A DNA stretch of 64,000 bases from Absidia repens (taxonomy: Eukaryota > Mucoromycota > Mucoromycetes > Mucorales > Cunninghamellaceae). Under the pieces are notes generated by a model. It made no database searches, was not told the DNA's origin, and worked only from the letters and a program-made list of their open reading frames with translations. The translations under genes and the position numbers were made by a program. Shown one piece after another: positions 38,736 to 51,834 of this stretch (its first letter is position 1; every line of letters begins with the position of its first letter). The DNA lies in the NCBI GenBank assembly GCA_002105175.1, contig MCGE01000045.1:124001-188000 (forward strand), given 5' to 3'.

Positions 38736-39324
38736 TGGCACTGACTTAAAAATTGGCTGGCGACAGTGTGGCTAGTAACTTTTTGAAATTTATATTGACA
38801 CGATCTAATAAAATCAAAGGTACAGGAGTATTGACATCTCCTTGAAGAACATTCTTCCTTGGTGGCACACGAATTGGCTTTCTTTCATAACCAAGTACCG
38901 TAGTGTAAAAAAGGAGCATAGATCTTCTTTTTCTCACTCTTTTCGCTATTTATTACCCCTTTTAAAGTTGATGATCAACCAAACAACTCCCATTTTTTTT
39001 TATATCTTGGATAAATCTGGAAAAATACCATCCTCCGTTTATTCTATAAGTTTCTTCAAGTTTCTATGAATGAAAAAGCTCGCTGCTTAATTGTTCGATT
39101 TCCTTCTTTCTTAATCATCCTCCGTTTTTTTTTTTTTTACCACATCTGCCACAGCCATATTAATTCAGTTTCTTCTATCCTCTTGCCAATTGTGGTAGTT
39201 TTTCTCACCTCCTTTTACAGAGAGCGGGAGAAGAAAAAAAAAAACAACGACAAAGAAACAGTTAAAAGAAAACACTTCCTTGATTTGTGGTGTCAATTGA
39301 TTCCTTATTTCCTTAATTTTTACC

Positions 39325-41384
39325 ATGGATCTGGATCATTCAAGACAGGCATATACGTCTATGATAAAGGTTACCATTGATGGTAGACCTTATTTGAAGG
39401 TACATCAATTTAAAAATAGACATATACGAATGATACACTATCTCACCTCTTTCCCACTCCCACTCTATAGGATATTCATGACCTTTTCGCTGCATTGATT
39501 ACCCAAATTCAATTATCAACCCATCGCTATTTATTTCGCAATTACTACAATACGTTTTCAACCGAGGATGCTATTGCTGCTCTTGCATCTTTGAGAGTGT
39601 CACATACCGTACGTACCGCCGATACTAAAAATAGCCACGGCCAGGCTCAGACTGTTACTACCATTACCACGTTTAATATGGACAAGGATATGGCAAAGGC
39701 GCTTTGTTTACAATTTCAAGTATGTCGTCTCATGGAAAATGCCGTGGACCCGAGCAGTTCTAGCAGCCGAAATGTTGCATCTGTCAACGACAAGACGCTC
39801 TGGCAACTGACACCCAAAGGACTCTGCGTTGTACAAGATTTTTGTGTACGAACAGAAGTGGACATGGCACCTATGCGAAAATATTTTGAATGTATTCCAT
39901 CTATCCAACTGGTGCCGCTGGAGCGACAAACGGATGATGATCAGCTGACACTTGGACGACAACATTTGTCTTTGATCTTCATGATCATGGCTACATCGTT
40001 ACCACTGGAAGGAAATGTCTTGACGCATCACCAGCAGCAAGTGCCTGATTTGGTTACATCATCTGCGAAAAAAAAGTCGTCGCCCACATCATCATTATCA
40101 TCATCGTCTTCGTCGGTGTCTTCCTCCTCCTCCGCGTCCTTGTCAGCCACTATTACTGCTCCTGCGGCTACTGCTGCTCCATTTACCATGTCTACCCACT
40201 CAACCTATGCCGATGCAAAAGTCCAACTTCTCAGTAATTACCTTTTGACTATGTCCGGTCAGCAAAAAAGGCAACCTACCCAGCATCCGCCTCAGAAAAT
40301 GTATCGACAGCAGCAACAAAAAGGTTACCAGCAGAAAAAGCTTGCTTCCGTTGCCATACGCTCCACGTTTTCAAGTCAGCTCGGATATGATTGGTTGATT
40401 GATTGCAGCACGGTGTCATGCTATGATGAAGCTCAAGTGCTTCTGGAGGAATTCATCAAATATGGATGGTTGAAATATCAAGATGGGTCTGCCAGATATG
40501 CCGACAAGCCACTTCATGCGTCCAGCAAAGTGATGCTCGAGGTGACACCTAGTGGCAATCAAATAATTTCTAAAATGTCAACGACGTCTTCTTCTTCAGC
40601 AACATCCACACGATCATCCCTTCCTCAGCAAGACACCCGTGCTGGTCTAGCCGACCTCTTTTTGCCACAGTCATCGACCGCTCCAAAAGACGAAGGGCAA
40701 TCCCGCCACCCGCACCGTCGAAGTTTTTGCATGACGACAACATCGACCAGTGATAACACCACTCGGCTTGTGCGTAGTAATAGCAGTGGTGGGAACAGTA
40801 TGGACATGTCGCCGCTGTCCTCCTCTCTTACCAACGGTGGTGAAAGCAATGTGTCGAAACTCCACCACATTCTCCACGATGCACAGCTCCGATCGCTTTT
40901 CAAGATCTTTTTGCGGAGCCACTTTTGTGAAGAAAACCTGGATTTTTGGATCGACTATGCGGCCTTGTGCCAGAAACTCCGCCGAGGTGGTCCGGTGATG
41001 CCAACGCACAACCAAAAGGAGCTGTTGGAAGATGCCTACGATGTGTGGGCGACGTACTTGAACCCCTGTGGAGCACATAATGAATTGAACATTGACCATG
41101 GATTAAGACAGGACATGGCCCGTGCGGTGAACTCGATCATGACCATCGACCACACCTCGGGGGCCTCTCGCTTGGTGATCACATCGCATTCGGTATCCGC
41201 CAGCTTACGCATGATCCTGAAATGGCTGGATCGTGTCAATGACCAGATATGCCGTCTCATGGCCACCGATTCCGTGCCCACGTTTATCAAAACGCCCTCG
41301 TACCGTCAGCTCATGGACGACAGCACTAGCAGCACCAGCACAAAAGCAGACATCACGTATCCTCCATCAGCTCTCGTTGCATGA
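39325..41384 (+). CDS. RGS protein with DEP regions (Sst2/FlbA-type)
   Basis: Exons 39325-39399 and 39471-41384 give 662 residues. The N-terminal part (about 20-190) fits the fungal-DR/DEP module of Sst2/FlbA: DIHDLFAALITQIQL, then LWQLTPKGLCVVQDF. A second DEP-like segment lies near 322-395 (GYDWLIDCSTVSCYDEA, GWLKYQDGSARYAD). The RGS domain starts near residue 487: LHHILHDAQLRSLFKIFL, then HFCEENLDFWIDY, the central signature of RGS helices. Between them is a Ser/Gln-rich linker. Known role: GTPase-activating protein for a heterotrimeric G-alpha subunit, ending pheromone or nutrient signalling at the plasma membrane, with DEP regions binding the receptor tail. The first exon encodes 25 residues (MDLDHSRQAYTSM...) and is supported by a clean GTACAT donor and CTATAG acceptor in phase. 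Divergent from SZT2, convergent with the ATR gene. Confidence 0.88.
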
Positions 41385-41524
41385 GGCTCATGTTTTATTC
41401 CCCTTCCCCCCCTCTCCTCTCCTATTATACACATGCACTGGCTGTTGTTTTTTTTTTTTTAACTTTTCATTTGACTCGACTCATATTAATTTACAAACAA
41501 AATAATAAGTATCATAATAGTAAT

Positions 41525-41530
41525 AATAAA
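41525..41530 (+). terminator. Poly(A) signal of the RGS gene
   Basis: AATAAA about 140 bases after the stop at 41384, before SINE-like copy 8. Position only. Confidence 0.35.
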
Positions 41531-41584
41531 TTGTCATTCGTTTTATCAAGTACTTGTTACTCGAATAGTTTCCCAGATGGATCA

Positions 41585-41920
41585 AGATGCACGGAACATT
41601 CACACTCCGCTTTGCATTGTTGTGATTATAATTTTTTTTTTTTATTTCCTTTCAATTCTTCTTCCCAAATGAAAACCCTCTTTGGGGTAATGACGATCTA
41701 GGATTAGTGGTTAGAACTTGGAATTAGGGGCATTTTGGAAAAATGCAAAACAAGCATCATGGGGAAACCTTTTCAGTTTGGATACGTGATTTCGGTCGTC
41801 CCATCATAGTAGTTTTCCACCTTGTAGATTAGTGTTCATGGAGACCCCTTTATTAGCTTAAGATTCACACTAGTTATCATACTTGATATATTCATCTGAA
41901 ATAAAAATATGAACTTTTGG
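41585..41920 (+). repeat. SINE-like element, copy 8
   Basis: Head GGAACATTCACACTCCGC near 41593, T/C stretch, GGATTAGTGGTTAGAACTTG near 41701, GGGGCATTTTGGAAAAATGC near 41727, CATGGGGAAACC near 41757, and tail ATCTGAAATAAAAATATG near 41893. Lies just before the minisatellite. Confidence 0.75.
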
Positions 41921-41999
41921 TTGGTTTTTTTTTTTTATCCATTCATCTCAGTCTCATATGCTTCGTCTGTCGTCTACAAATAGATTCCCTCTCCCCCTC

Positions 42000-42345
42000 C
42001 CGAAGTGGAAACATTTCATATTATCAGTTATCCGAAGTGGAAACATTGCATCGTTTGTCTGTTATCCGAAGTGGAAACATTTCATATTATCAGTTATCCG
42101 AAGTGGAAACATTTCATATTATCAGTTATCCGAAGTGGAAACATTGCATCGTTTGTCTGTTATCCGAAGTGGAAACATTTCATATTATCAGTTGTCCGAA
42201 GTGGAAACATTTCATATTATCAGTTATCCGAAGTGGAAACATTGCATCGTTTGTCTGTTATCCGAAGTGGAAACATTTCATATTATCAGTTATCCGAAGT
42301 GGAAACATTGCATCTTTTATCTGTTATCCAAAGTGGAAACATTCA
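42000..42345. repeat. Minisatellite of alternating 32- and 34-bp units
   Basis: All units begin with CCGAAGTGGAAACATT. Type A (32 bp) continues TCATATTATCAGTTAT; type B (34 bp) continues GCATCGTTTGTCTGTTAT. The order from 42000 is A B A A B A A B A B, then a decayed partial unit. Variants are one A with GTTGT (42191-42195) and a last B with two changes. Copies are otherwise identical, so the array is recent or homogenised. It lies between the convergent RGS and ATR genes, next to SINE-like copy 8. Confidence 0.95.
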
Positions 42346-42744
42346 CTGTTCTGGATCCCAGATATGTAGAGTAGGATATTTTCTTTCTTTTTTGAAACCA
42401 AAACCCATATTACGATATTGTACCAGTCCCCCACACTAGTAGATGCGCATTTTTTTATTTATTTATTACTCAACCTAGTCCGATCATCATCATCACCCAG
42501 CATTCCCCGGATCACCGACTTTCACCCAGCAATTTAGCCCCCCCCACTTTTTAATAATACGTTGTTTTTTTTTTGTCCAGGAGATGGCCAGCAAGAAGTG
42601 CTGAAAAGTAATTTATTAAAAAGAGAAATAGATAGAAAGATATATATATATATACAAATAAACATGATGAAACACTATACTACAAAAAAAAAAAAAAAAA
42701 AAAAGAAGAATACTATTCTACTCTGTCGTCGTCGTTTAGGCAAA

Positions 42745-45700
42745 TCAAATGAATGCTGTCCATCCTGAATACATTTGCGCCAAGTTCCTATCCGAAGAAG
42801 CTTCCTTGATGAGATATTCCACTTGAGACTGGACAGACGGACGGCTTTGAATTTTCGTAGACATGATATCAATTTCTTTTCTTGCCACTTGCTACAAAAT
42901 GAAGATCAGAAAAGGTGAGAACCACAGGCCAAAAAAAAAAAAAATGAAAAGAGCAGGATTGGACTTACTTCACGGGTCATACCACTATCACGTTTCCGGC
43001 GATCGGTGATGGGATCATGCAAGAAGGTCTCAAAGACACTGATGAGCTGGGTGCGATAATCACGTAACATGGACAAGGTGGTGATACACGAGCGTTTGAA
43101 GAGCCCTGCTTCCTTGGGGGTGCCCATGGCATCAATGAGGTTGCGGGTGAGGCGAAACGGCACGATTTCGGGCACCGCCAAATCCTGTCCATAATCAAAC
43201 AATAAATTCACATCCACATGTACCGTATCACCATTGGTGGCATCAAACATCACATTATCCGCATGACGATCGCCCAACCCCAGAACATATCCCACAATCG
43301 ACATGACCGCAAGCGTCCGTATATATCGTGATCGACTGGCATACCATTCCGACGGTTCAGGGAAATGATCCAAAAACCATCGGTAAAACACAACAGGACT
43401 GGCCGGGTACACCTCCCGCAACAGCGTTTCCACTTTTTCCTCCACCGTTTTCCCCTCCATTTGTTTCATGGCATACCGTAGCCGTTCGTATTGGTTGCCG
43501 ATCCCATCCGCTTCCCAACGTTCACGCACAATCGCCTTGAGTGGATTCAAGTGGTTGATCCATTCAATCAGACCCCACCGGTTGCTTAATGGAATCACCG
43601 CATACGTGCGAATATCTAAATCAAAAGACCCGCCCCCCACCCATTCCCAAAAAAAAGTTCAGTGCTTAAAAAAAAAATAATAATAATTTATAGTTCACTT
43701 ACAAAGACGTTGTTGACGAGAGGTAGCATTCTTCATCAAAAACTGATTAATCATATGACTGAATTCCATCATCCGGGCATCCTTTCGAAGATCGTCGTTT
43801 TGTTTGCATAGAAAATCGTAGGTCTTGCCATCACTTCCACGAAACGAGATGCGTTTGGGCCGTTGAAGGGAGTTCATGACTTGGATGGCTGGGAGCACAC
43901 CGGCAATGGTCGGCATATCTGTCGGGTATGGATGATGCTGGTGATGCTGGTGATGATGATGTTGTGCCGCCGTACGACCCAGGGATTCAGGTAAGCGTGG
44001 AATCTGTGTGCTTTCTTGAGGAATACAAAGGTCCAGATTCGTCATGTGTAAAAGCCCAGTATGCTTGAGTAAATGCCCACTTCCGAGTTTCACCCAACTT
44101 TGTCCCGAACATTTTTCTTTGGAGAGTAGTTCAAGTTGTCTTGTGAATTGATGGGTTTGCTAGAATATAAATAAATAAAAAAAGTATAAGGACCCCTCCC
44201 AACAACTGTCCGTGTGTATGTGTGCTTTCAAATATTTTTTTTTTACTCACCGAGATGATTCTTGTCAATAACGGATCGGATTTCAATATCTAAAAAGAAG
44301 AGCATGATTAATCACTCATCGTTTTAGATTATCTTTGTCTATTCCTCTTACCTGTGCTTGTCGAAGAATTTCGCCAGAGATACTTTTCAATTGCATATCC
44401 TGTGAATGTACAGCAAATTGTAAAGCCCAGATAGTGGTACGAGGATAAGTGATCAACACATTGAGAATGATTTTCGCCAAAATATGAGCTACGTGATCAT
44501 CTTGAATAGCCAATCTTGAGACTAACCTAGGCAGTGTTAATGCAAACTACGACGAAATGAAAATGAGTTGAGTCACAGGTCAAGTCTATACAAAAAAAAA
44601 AAAACACTCATATATTTTATCTTACTAGATAGGAGGGGATTTGATCGATCGATTCCAAGATACTTGTGTTGGCAGCGGAGTACGCGCTCTTGATAGATTC
44701 TGACAGTTTGGAATCGACTCTATGTACATATATAAATGAGAGATCACCATGGGAAAATACACTATCATTTTATTTAGTTTTTTTTTTTTTTACCTTAATT
44801 TGCCATCGCTCAGATCACGCATAGAATCAACAATTTGAAGCCAGAGAGACAGTAACCGAGGCATCGTGCTGTAATAGTACCTGCATCCAATTTTCAATGC
44901 ATCACAATAAAATCTGACTGCCCGTGCTGCTCTTTTGAAGCTATCCAATAAAAAAAAAAAAAAAGTAAGCCTATATCTTCTCCTCCCTTTTTATTTTCCC
45001 TGTTGATTGATTCTCTCTCACTTACTATTTGTGGTCCATTTCCAAAGAATCACACCTTTGTTCTTCCCAGGCCCCACTGACGCAATAAACTTTCTCCCAG
45101 CTATACGTTCGTTCCCCCCCCAAAAAAAAATAAACGGTGTGAGTCTTTTTTTTTTTTTGTATGAAATGATATGAGAAAGGTACTTACTCTGCACTTTTCT
45201 TTCTAATTTCGACATAGGCATTTTCGACTCGTTTGATTTCGGTGGCGTAGCGTGTCCAGCTCACCTTGTCACTTGGATGTATTTGAGATCTGCGTGCTAT
45301 CAATTGAGACCCCATGATCCGTGCCTGCAAAAACTGGGCCTTGATATGACTCGTCAGAGTGGATGATTGAGATATTGCATCGCTGATTTCACTTCCGACC
45401 TAGCATAGTACCATTTGGCGAGTTCGATCAAAGCAAGGGGTTCCGTCGATGGATGTGCTGCATACGTTGCTTGTAATGCCATGCCCATATCCTTGGCTTT
45501 TCGTGCCGTTTTCGCTAAAAGTAATCGGAGCTCACGTTCATTGTCTGTCATTGAGAGATCGGCAATATCGTTGTTTTTCCTTATTAAAAAAAAAAGGAGC
45601 ATAGTGAGAATCATCCCCTATTTCTTTCAACCCCATTTTCCCCCTCAACAAATCTTACCAAATATCAAATTGGGCTGCAAGACGTAAATCAAGGAGTTGA

Positions 45701-48700
45701 CGTTGTGCACTGTATGAAGGCTTGAGCATCGAGAATTTGGTTTTCCATACAAGAAAGGGATCGTCTTCATCGACACTGGTAGCGTTGTTTGGAGATGGAG
45801 AAGAAGAAGAAGCAGCAGCATCGGATTGAATCATCATGACCGACTCGAGTTCGTGCAAAAGCTGAAGTCGTAATACGGTATCATATGATTGTTGGTAGGA
45901 TTCGGTGTTGCTTTGCGAGATATGATTGATAAGGGCAACGGTGGCATGATTGATTTCGAGGTAGACGGCAAGCGGTTGCTTCTTTTGCATATGGGCCAGC
46001 ACATATGCCAACGAGGCATCAAACGAGTCGTCCATGGGGAGATGGATACATTCATGCAACAATGGCCAGTTCGACGATTTCCATGCAGCTTCCGCGCGGT
46101 ACCGGTTCACTTGTTTCAATAACGCCTCCGAGATATCCTCTTGATCCAACAAAAACCCGGCATAGTTGATGATCCGATCATAGTCCCCCAACTGCTGTAA
46201 ACAATGGAAATAGCGACCCGTCAACAATGAATCCCCAGGTAATAAATCTTCGTAGCCCAATTTGGCGTGCTGCCATTCCCCACGGCTTTCAAATCTAAGG
46301 ATTTCCAACGGCCGCGACCACATACGGTTGGATTTCGAAAGTACCTCCGCCATCGCTTCTGGTCCTCCAAGTGCATATATGTTTGACAAAGATCATCCAG
46401 GTAATCTTGCGCTGTTGTCGTTGTTGTTGCTGTGCCACTACTACCGCCATTACGTTTGCTTCGACCTTTCACCTTTTCTTCGTCCTTGATGGCTAGTTCA
46501 AAGTGCATCAGTGCCTGCGGGTAGTTGCCTGTCCGGAATGCTGCCTGGGCCATCAGATGGTGGGGAATTTTGGCCAAGAAGTTTTTGATACTGGTCACAG
46601 CCGGGTCTTCATGCGTACTGGTAGATCGCGCCGTTCGTTTCTTTTGCTGTAGTTTCAGTCGGATCCACTTTCGACAATGAGCAGTGATAGAGACGATCAA
46701 CTATAATTAAACAAAACAAAACAAGTCAGTCAAATGAACTCCTTTTTTTGGAGGGGGGGTGTAAGTTCCAATTTACCTGCAAAGTGCTTTGTTTCATATC
46801 ACTATTGGACGATCCATGGGTCAGGACACCGATGATTTCATCCAAGATCAACTTCCGATCGATCGTCGGTGTAGGCGACGAGAGCAATAAGCGGAGAACC
46901 AAGAAGGGAATCAAATGTTGAGTAAGGACAACATGACCCGTTTTCACCGAAGGGATACAGGCTTGGAAGATATGGAGCATTTGGCGTGAATGATCCGAGG
47001 TTGCCGTAGCATTGACTTTCTCCATCAGCAAGAAACAGAGGTGGCACGTCCATTCATCAAACGAGTTCGATGCCAGTTCAAACAGAGGAGGTGAGCGTGT
47101 CGTCAATTCCACATTGGCTTCAAATTTCGAGTACAGTAGCGGTTCCATCAAGTCTTGAATAATGGGATCTAAAGAATACCATAGCCTTCGCGTGGCACGT
47201 ATATCGTCGTCCACCGCCGCTGAACGTAAAGGTCGTCGACGGCCCGGGGGTGCCATCATCGCCGTCGCTGGTGCATCGCCCTTGACACGATCATGACTAA
47301 AGCCCACCGCCTTAAGGATTTCTTGAATCGCATATTGACTGCATGATTGAATCAGGCCACTACCAGTATTACTATTACTACTGCTGCTGCTAGTATCGTT
47401 ATAAGAGGACGTTGACATGGATGGTGTTGCTGGCATGGGTGCTGATGACGATGTGTTGCTGACTGTGTTGGATGTATAAAACGTGGGTAAAAAGTAATGC
47501 ACGATCAAGTGAATGGCAAACGTTTGATTTTCGGATCGATCCGCGTAATTTTCCAGGACAATCATGTCATTGGTGTAGCGCATCGACTTGTTCGGGTTGT
47601 TGGCATCATCATTGTCCTCGTCTTCGTTCTCCGTCACGTCAGTGTTTTGGTTCTTGATCTTAACCATGATATCTTGGCGTTCTTCAAAAGAGAGCAACCG
47701 ACTCGGGTCCACGGCACCCAGCATGCCCAAGCACGACGCCGCCAAGCCGCTGATATCGAACCGGTATGCATTTTGTTTGATGATCCTGAGCAACACGTCG
47801 TAAAGTTCGCCCAATAATGACCAGCCGTCAGTTGTCGTGCCCGATGTAAAAAGCAGATCTTGGTGTTTCGACAGGAAGCGGTGTAGTTTTTGTAGCGAGT
47901 GGAAGGACGGCATCACTTCGTTCATCGACATATGTATGATCAATTGTTTCAATTCCATTTCATTGCGATCCTCGTGGTCGTTGTCATCATGGGTCACCGA
48001 CATATGCGAGATCTCATCCATCGTGTCGCGTTCTTCGTCAATCCATTGGGATAAGGAGGCAAGTTCAGGATAAGGCGGGATGTCAGGGAGATGATCCAAC
48101 ATAGTTGAGCCAAGCGCCCGTGATTTGATGGCGCTGGTTAGTTCGTCAGCAAACTTGGATTTGAGCAATGGAGGACATAAAGGGAAGCTAGACACCATCC
48201 CACGCACTACATCACCAAAATGCTGCGCACTTTGATCCAGTCCTGAGAGTAACAACAGTCGATTCCATAACAAACAGCATGCTTCCGCATAGTCTTCTTG
48301 CTCCATATTTGATGTGTGATCCATTGACGTTTGTGCAATTCCTAAGAGCTACACAAAAAAAATGAGTGGATATGAAGTATAACAAATAGATAAAACAAGC
48401 GTTTTTTACCTGAGGAATAAAACTGGATGCTTCATCACCAATCGTATCCAGAAGCACAATTAACGAAGTCAAAGCATGATGGGTTTTGAACGATTGTTGT
48501 GAAACGACTTGGTTGGCATGACTGAGAATACTGAGCATATATGTACGAAGGTAATACACCAAAGATTTATTTTCGTAGCCAGACCATTCCTTGATCATTT
48601 CAAGGCCATCCAATACCTAGATTTGAAAAAAAAAAAAAAAAGCGGTTAGCGTCAACTGCTAAATACAAACGTTCATAATGACTCTCAAACTTACAAATTG

Positions 48701-49306
48701 ATGATCACGGTGCCATAATTCCACTGATAGAATCGACGTGACACGGGTGATATGGCCATCGAGAAGTCTTTGTGGGACATGATCATCGTTGCTGACGGCA
48801 GATAGATGAGGTCGTGCTGTTGAAAATACGCTATCCAAGAGTGCATGCCGTTGATCCATGGTAACGCTAGTGGAATCAAGTAAGAGACAATGCACAATGC
48901 CTAAATATCCATAGTCTTTATAAAGAGTTCGGGTTGACATGAATAATGTGGCAGCAATGGCATCCATCAACACGGCGGGATCTAAGGTTGTAGGCAATGT
49001 CTTGGTGGTGACGGTGTCGATAATGATAGGGAGTTGGAGGACATACGGGATCACTGTGCCAATATGGGTATAGATATAGCGAGCGAGGCTTTGACCGAAG
49101 AGAGAGGCCACGGTTTCGCCAAAGGAGATATGACTAGCAAGTTGATCGATGGTGGCGAATAGTAATGATTGTTGTTGTGGAAAGGGAAGCGTGTCCAGTA
49201 GTTCGAGTTTTTGCTGAGACGTGAGGTGGCTGATATGTTGTTTGGCAACTGCTTCCTTATTGCCTTCCAAAAGAGCATTCAGCGCAATGGACGCATGTTG
49301 ATTCAT
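42745..49306 (-). CDS. ATR/Mec1/Rad3 checkpoint kinase (PIKK)
   Basis: Predicted exons (- strand): 49306-48695, 48616-48410, 48348-46777, 46700-45659, 45579-45188, 45100-45026, 44940-44794, 44719-44626, 44546-44352, 44289-44251, 44159-43703, 43615-42969, 42891-42745; about 1,875 residues. The N-terminal two thirds is helical HEAT/FAT sequence (YEDLLPGDSLLTGRYFHCLQ; LARIMGSQLIARRS-like segment before WEKVY). The kinase domain has QRPKRISFRGSDGKTYDFLC and KDDLRKD-like QNDDLRKDARMMEF, IRTYAVIPLSNRWGLIEWIN, catalytic loop GLGDRHADN, HVDVN in the DFG position and VPEIVPFRLTRNLIDAMG, all specific to ATR. The last exon is a complete FATC (EYLIKEASSDRNLAQMYSGW, ending AFI). Role: nuclear Ser/Thr kinase activated with Ddc2/ATRIP at RPA-coated DNA. 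Odd: two apparent one-base losses (near 46361 and between about 45370 and 45402), and about 500 residues shorter than yeast Mec1/Rad3, so the N-terminus may be incomplete. Confidence 0.9.
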
Positions 49307-50788
49307 TGAAAGCCGCAAAAAAAAGGCAAAAAGCGAGCGAAAAAAAAAGTAGAATTGATAGGCGCACAGATGCGTCTTTTTTGAAATGGCCCTTCTGTCG
49401 GCATTTAAAAAACCCTCAGAAGTGGCTGTAGGCTGCTTTCGAACCATTGGAATTTTCGTGTAAATACATGGTAAATACATAACGACAAAGGATATAAACT
49501 GAGAAATTGGAAACAATCATCGAATTATCTTGGCTGATACTCACAACAACGAACTGATATAATATGATCTTGTGAAAATGACAATTCAGGGATCTATTTG
49601 TTTGCCTTCAAATGTGTATGACACACTTTTGATTCTTATTAGGGGTGGAGACTAACATTGAATCATTTTGTTCCTTGAAGTTACTTCCATTTACATTACT
49701 ATACCCTGTGATTGATTTAGTATTCATACATATATATATGTCATTTAATCATCACTATTATCCTTGGTATCAGTTAGCACACACCTCTGAAGGGGATCAA
49801 AAAGAAAGGGTGCGTCGCCAAGTTACCATTAACGCGTCAAGTGCGAAAACGAAAATTCAAAAAAGAAAAAAGAATTTCCAAAAAGCACTTATTGCCGAGG
49901 ACTATAGTGTTACAGATTGTGAGTTAAAATATGATCAATAAAAAATTTCATGTTTTCCGCTGCTACGCAACCCATTCGATTAAAAAAAATCGGATAAAAA
50001 TTTAAACGCCTCTTTTGTCTATTAAAAAAACGAAGAGCAAAACAAAGCTGCACCAGAAACTGGGAGTGATTGACGGTAAATAAGTAAATAAAGAATGTTG
50101 CTGAAGAGAAGCCGAGATCTTCCATCCGATTCTTTTTTTTTTATTGACAGCGCAAGGAAAGCGTGAGAAGATCAGTTGAAAGATTACTTCGGGGGAAGTT
50201 TTTTTTTTTTTTTTTTTTGACTTTGTGGCTTACGACAGATGAAATGTGGGGAAAAGAAATCATCATCATCATCATCCATCGCTGCTTTTCCTGATTGGTG
50301 TCAAGATCCAAAAAATAAAAAAGAATTTACGGTCCGCCACCAATCAAGCGGGGCCACCACTGCTTTTAGGTTCACACTTTAGGTTCGGCAAGCGTCATCC
50401 ATTCAAATCAAAAGCTGCCCTGAGTTTCGTTTGAACGGAAGTACAAATGTTTATGAACCGGAAGATGCCCCCGGGTTATAAAGAAAGAAAAAATTTTCCC
50501 GTTTTCCTTTTTTCTCCTTTCTTTTTTTTTTCGTTGTTGTTGTATACCTTTTCCCCCCTCCCCTTCCCCTTACCCTTTCCCTCCTTTCTTTTTTGATTCT
50601 CTTTGTCTTTGTTCTTTTTTTGTTATTTCTCTTTCTCTTTTTTCTCCGTTCTTTTTTTTAAAAAAAATAATAATCCCAACCTAGCCAACCAAAAAGTGAG
50701 TTGATTATTTTTTTTTAATGTTACATACCTTTTTTTTTTCTTATTGTTTATGTATATTTGTCTGTAGTTTAGAGACCGCCGATTTATC
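49307..50788. other. Spacer between divergent ATR and Zn2Cys6 genes
   Basis: About 1.5 kb with no convincing gene. A 98-codon plus-strand frame at 49645-49941 has a Lys/Arg-rich end but no recognisable domain. From about 50500 the sequence turns into long T/C tracts (CCCTTTCCCTCC, TTCTCTTTGTC), typical of the leader of the following gene. It must hold both promoters; no clear TATA box is assigned. Confidence 0.45.
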
Positions 50789-51800
50789 ATGACCCAAGAA
50801 ACAACACCATCATCACAGCAGCAGCAGCAACAACAGCCACATCACCATAGACGCAACGGATTGGTTGAACGATGCAGTACATTACGGGCGTGCGATCCTT
50901 GCAAACGCAAAAAGCGAGTATGTAACGGCCAACGACCATGCAGTCATTGCACCGAGGGAAGCACTGGTAGTGGCAAAAAGACATCGTCGTCATGTGTGTA
51001 CAGCGTCGTCCCTGATCATGCGCGTGGCGTCTTCACCACCACCACTGCACGGCGGCTCAGCTCGGGTTCGGCATGTGAAACGTGCCGACGACGTAAAACC
51101 AAATGTGATGGTGCATCGCCGTGCGGGTACTGTGCTGCCAATCAATTAGAATGCGTCAATCATTCCTCCGAACGTCGCAAACGCTTGTCCCTTGCCAACA
51201 TCGCTAAACCCAATAATAACCCTATCAACAACAATAGTAACAGCAGCAGCAGCAGCAATAACATCATTGGCGGTCCTACTACATCTCCTCCTACCAACCA
51301 TCTCACCACCACCACCTCTTCGACGTTTCATAACCCACCTCTTTTTTCTTCCCCTCTTTCTCACTCGACCACCACCACCACCAATACTGCTGCTACTATT
51401 GCATCAACATCAACATCAACTACTACTACTCCTATTACTACTACCACTACTACTACTACTCCTACTGGCACCGCAGGCGGTGTACCAACCACCAGTAACG
51501 AAAACGAAGCCATGGATCGCATCGAAGGCAGATTACAACGGATCGAAAAACTAATGAGCGCCTTTTCCTCGGAAACGTCGTCGTCGTCGGCGTCGGCATC
51601 GTCACGTGGGAACATGTATCGGAAATTATCCACCCCGCAGTACCAAACCACCACCCATGGCACGGCCAACTCCACCACCATGGGCAACTTGGCCCAATAC
51701 GTCCGCCCCCATCGTCATTCGGTCCAAGGCATTGCCGTTGCCAAGGAACAAGTCGAACTCCGAACAGCGCTGGCCATGTCAAGAACAAAAGGTAAAAAGC

Positions 51801-51834
<34 letters not shown>

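Noticed and set aside
42000..42345. CRISPR-like pattern of a 16-bp repeat with two alternating spacers
   Set aside because: Only two spacer types recur, unit length is too short, and the genome is eukaryotic; it is a minisatellite.
41917..42439. Three overlapping plus-strand frames of 138-150 codons rich in WKHFI/GNISYYQL repeats
   Set aside because: They are the three translations of the 32/34-bp minisatellite, which is open in all frames because the unit lengths rotate the frame. No start context or domain.
49645..49941. 98-codon plus-strand frame between ATR and TF2
   Set aside because: Low-complexity Lys/Arg end, no recognisable family, and in the promoter spacer of divergent genes.
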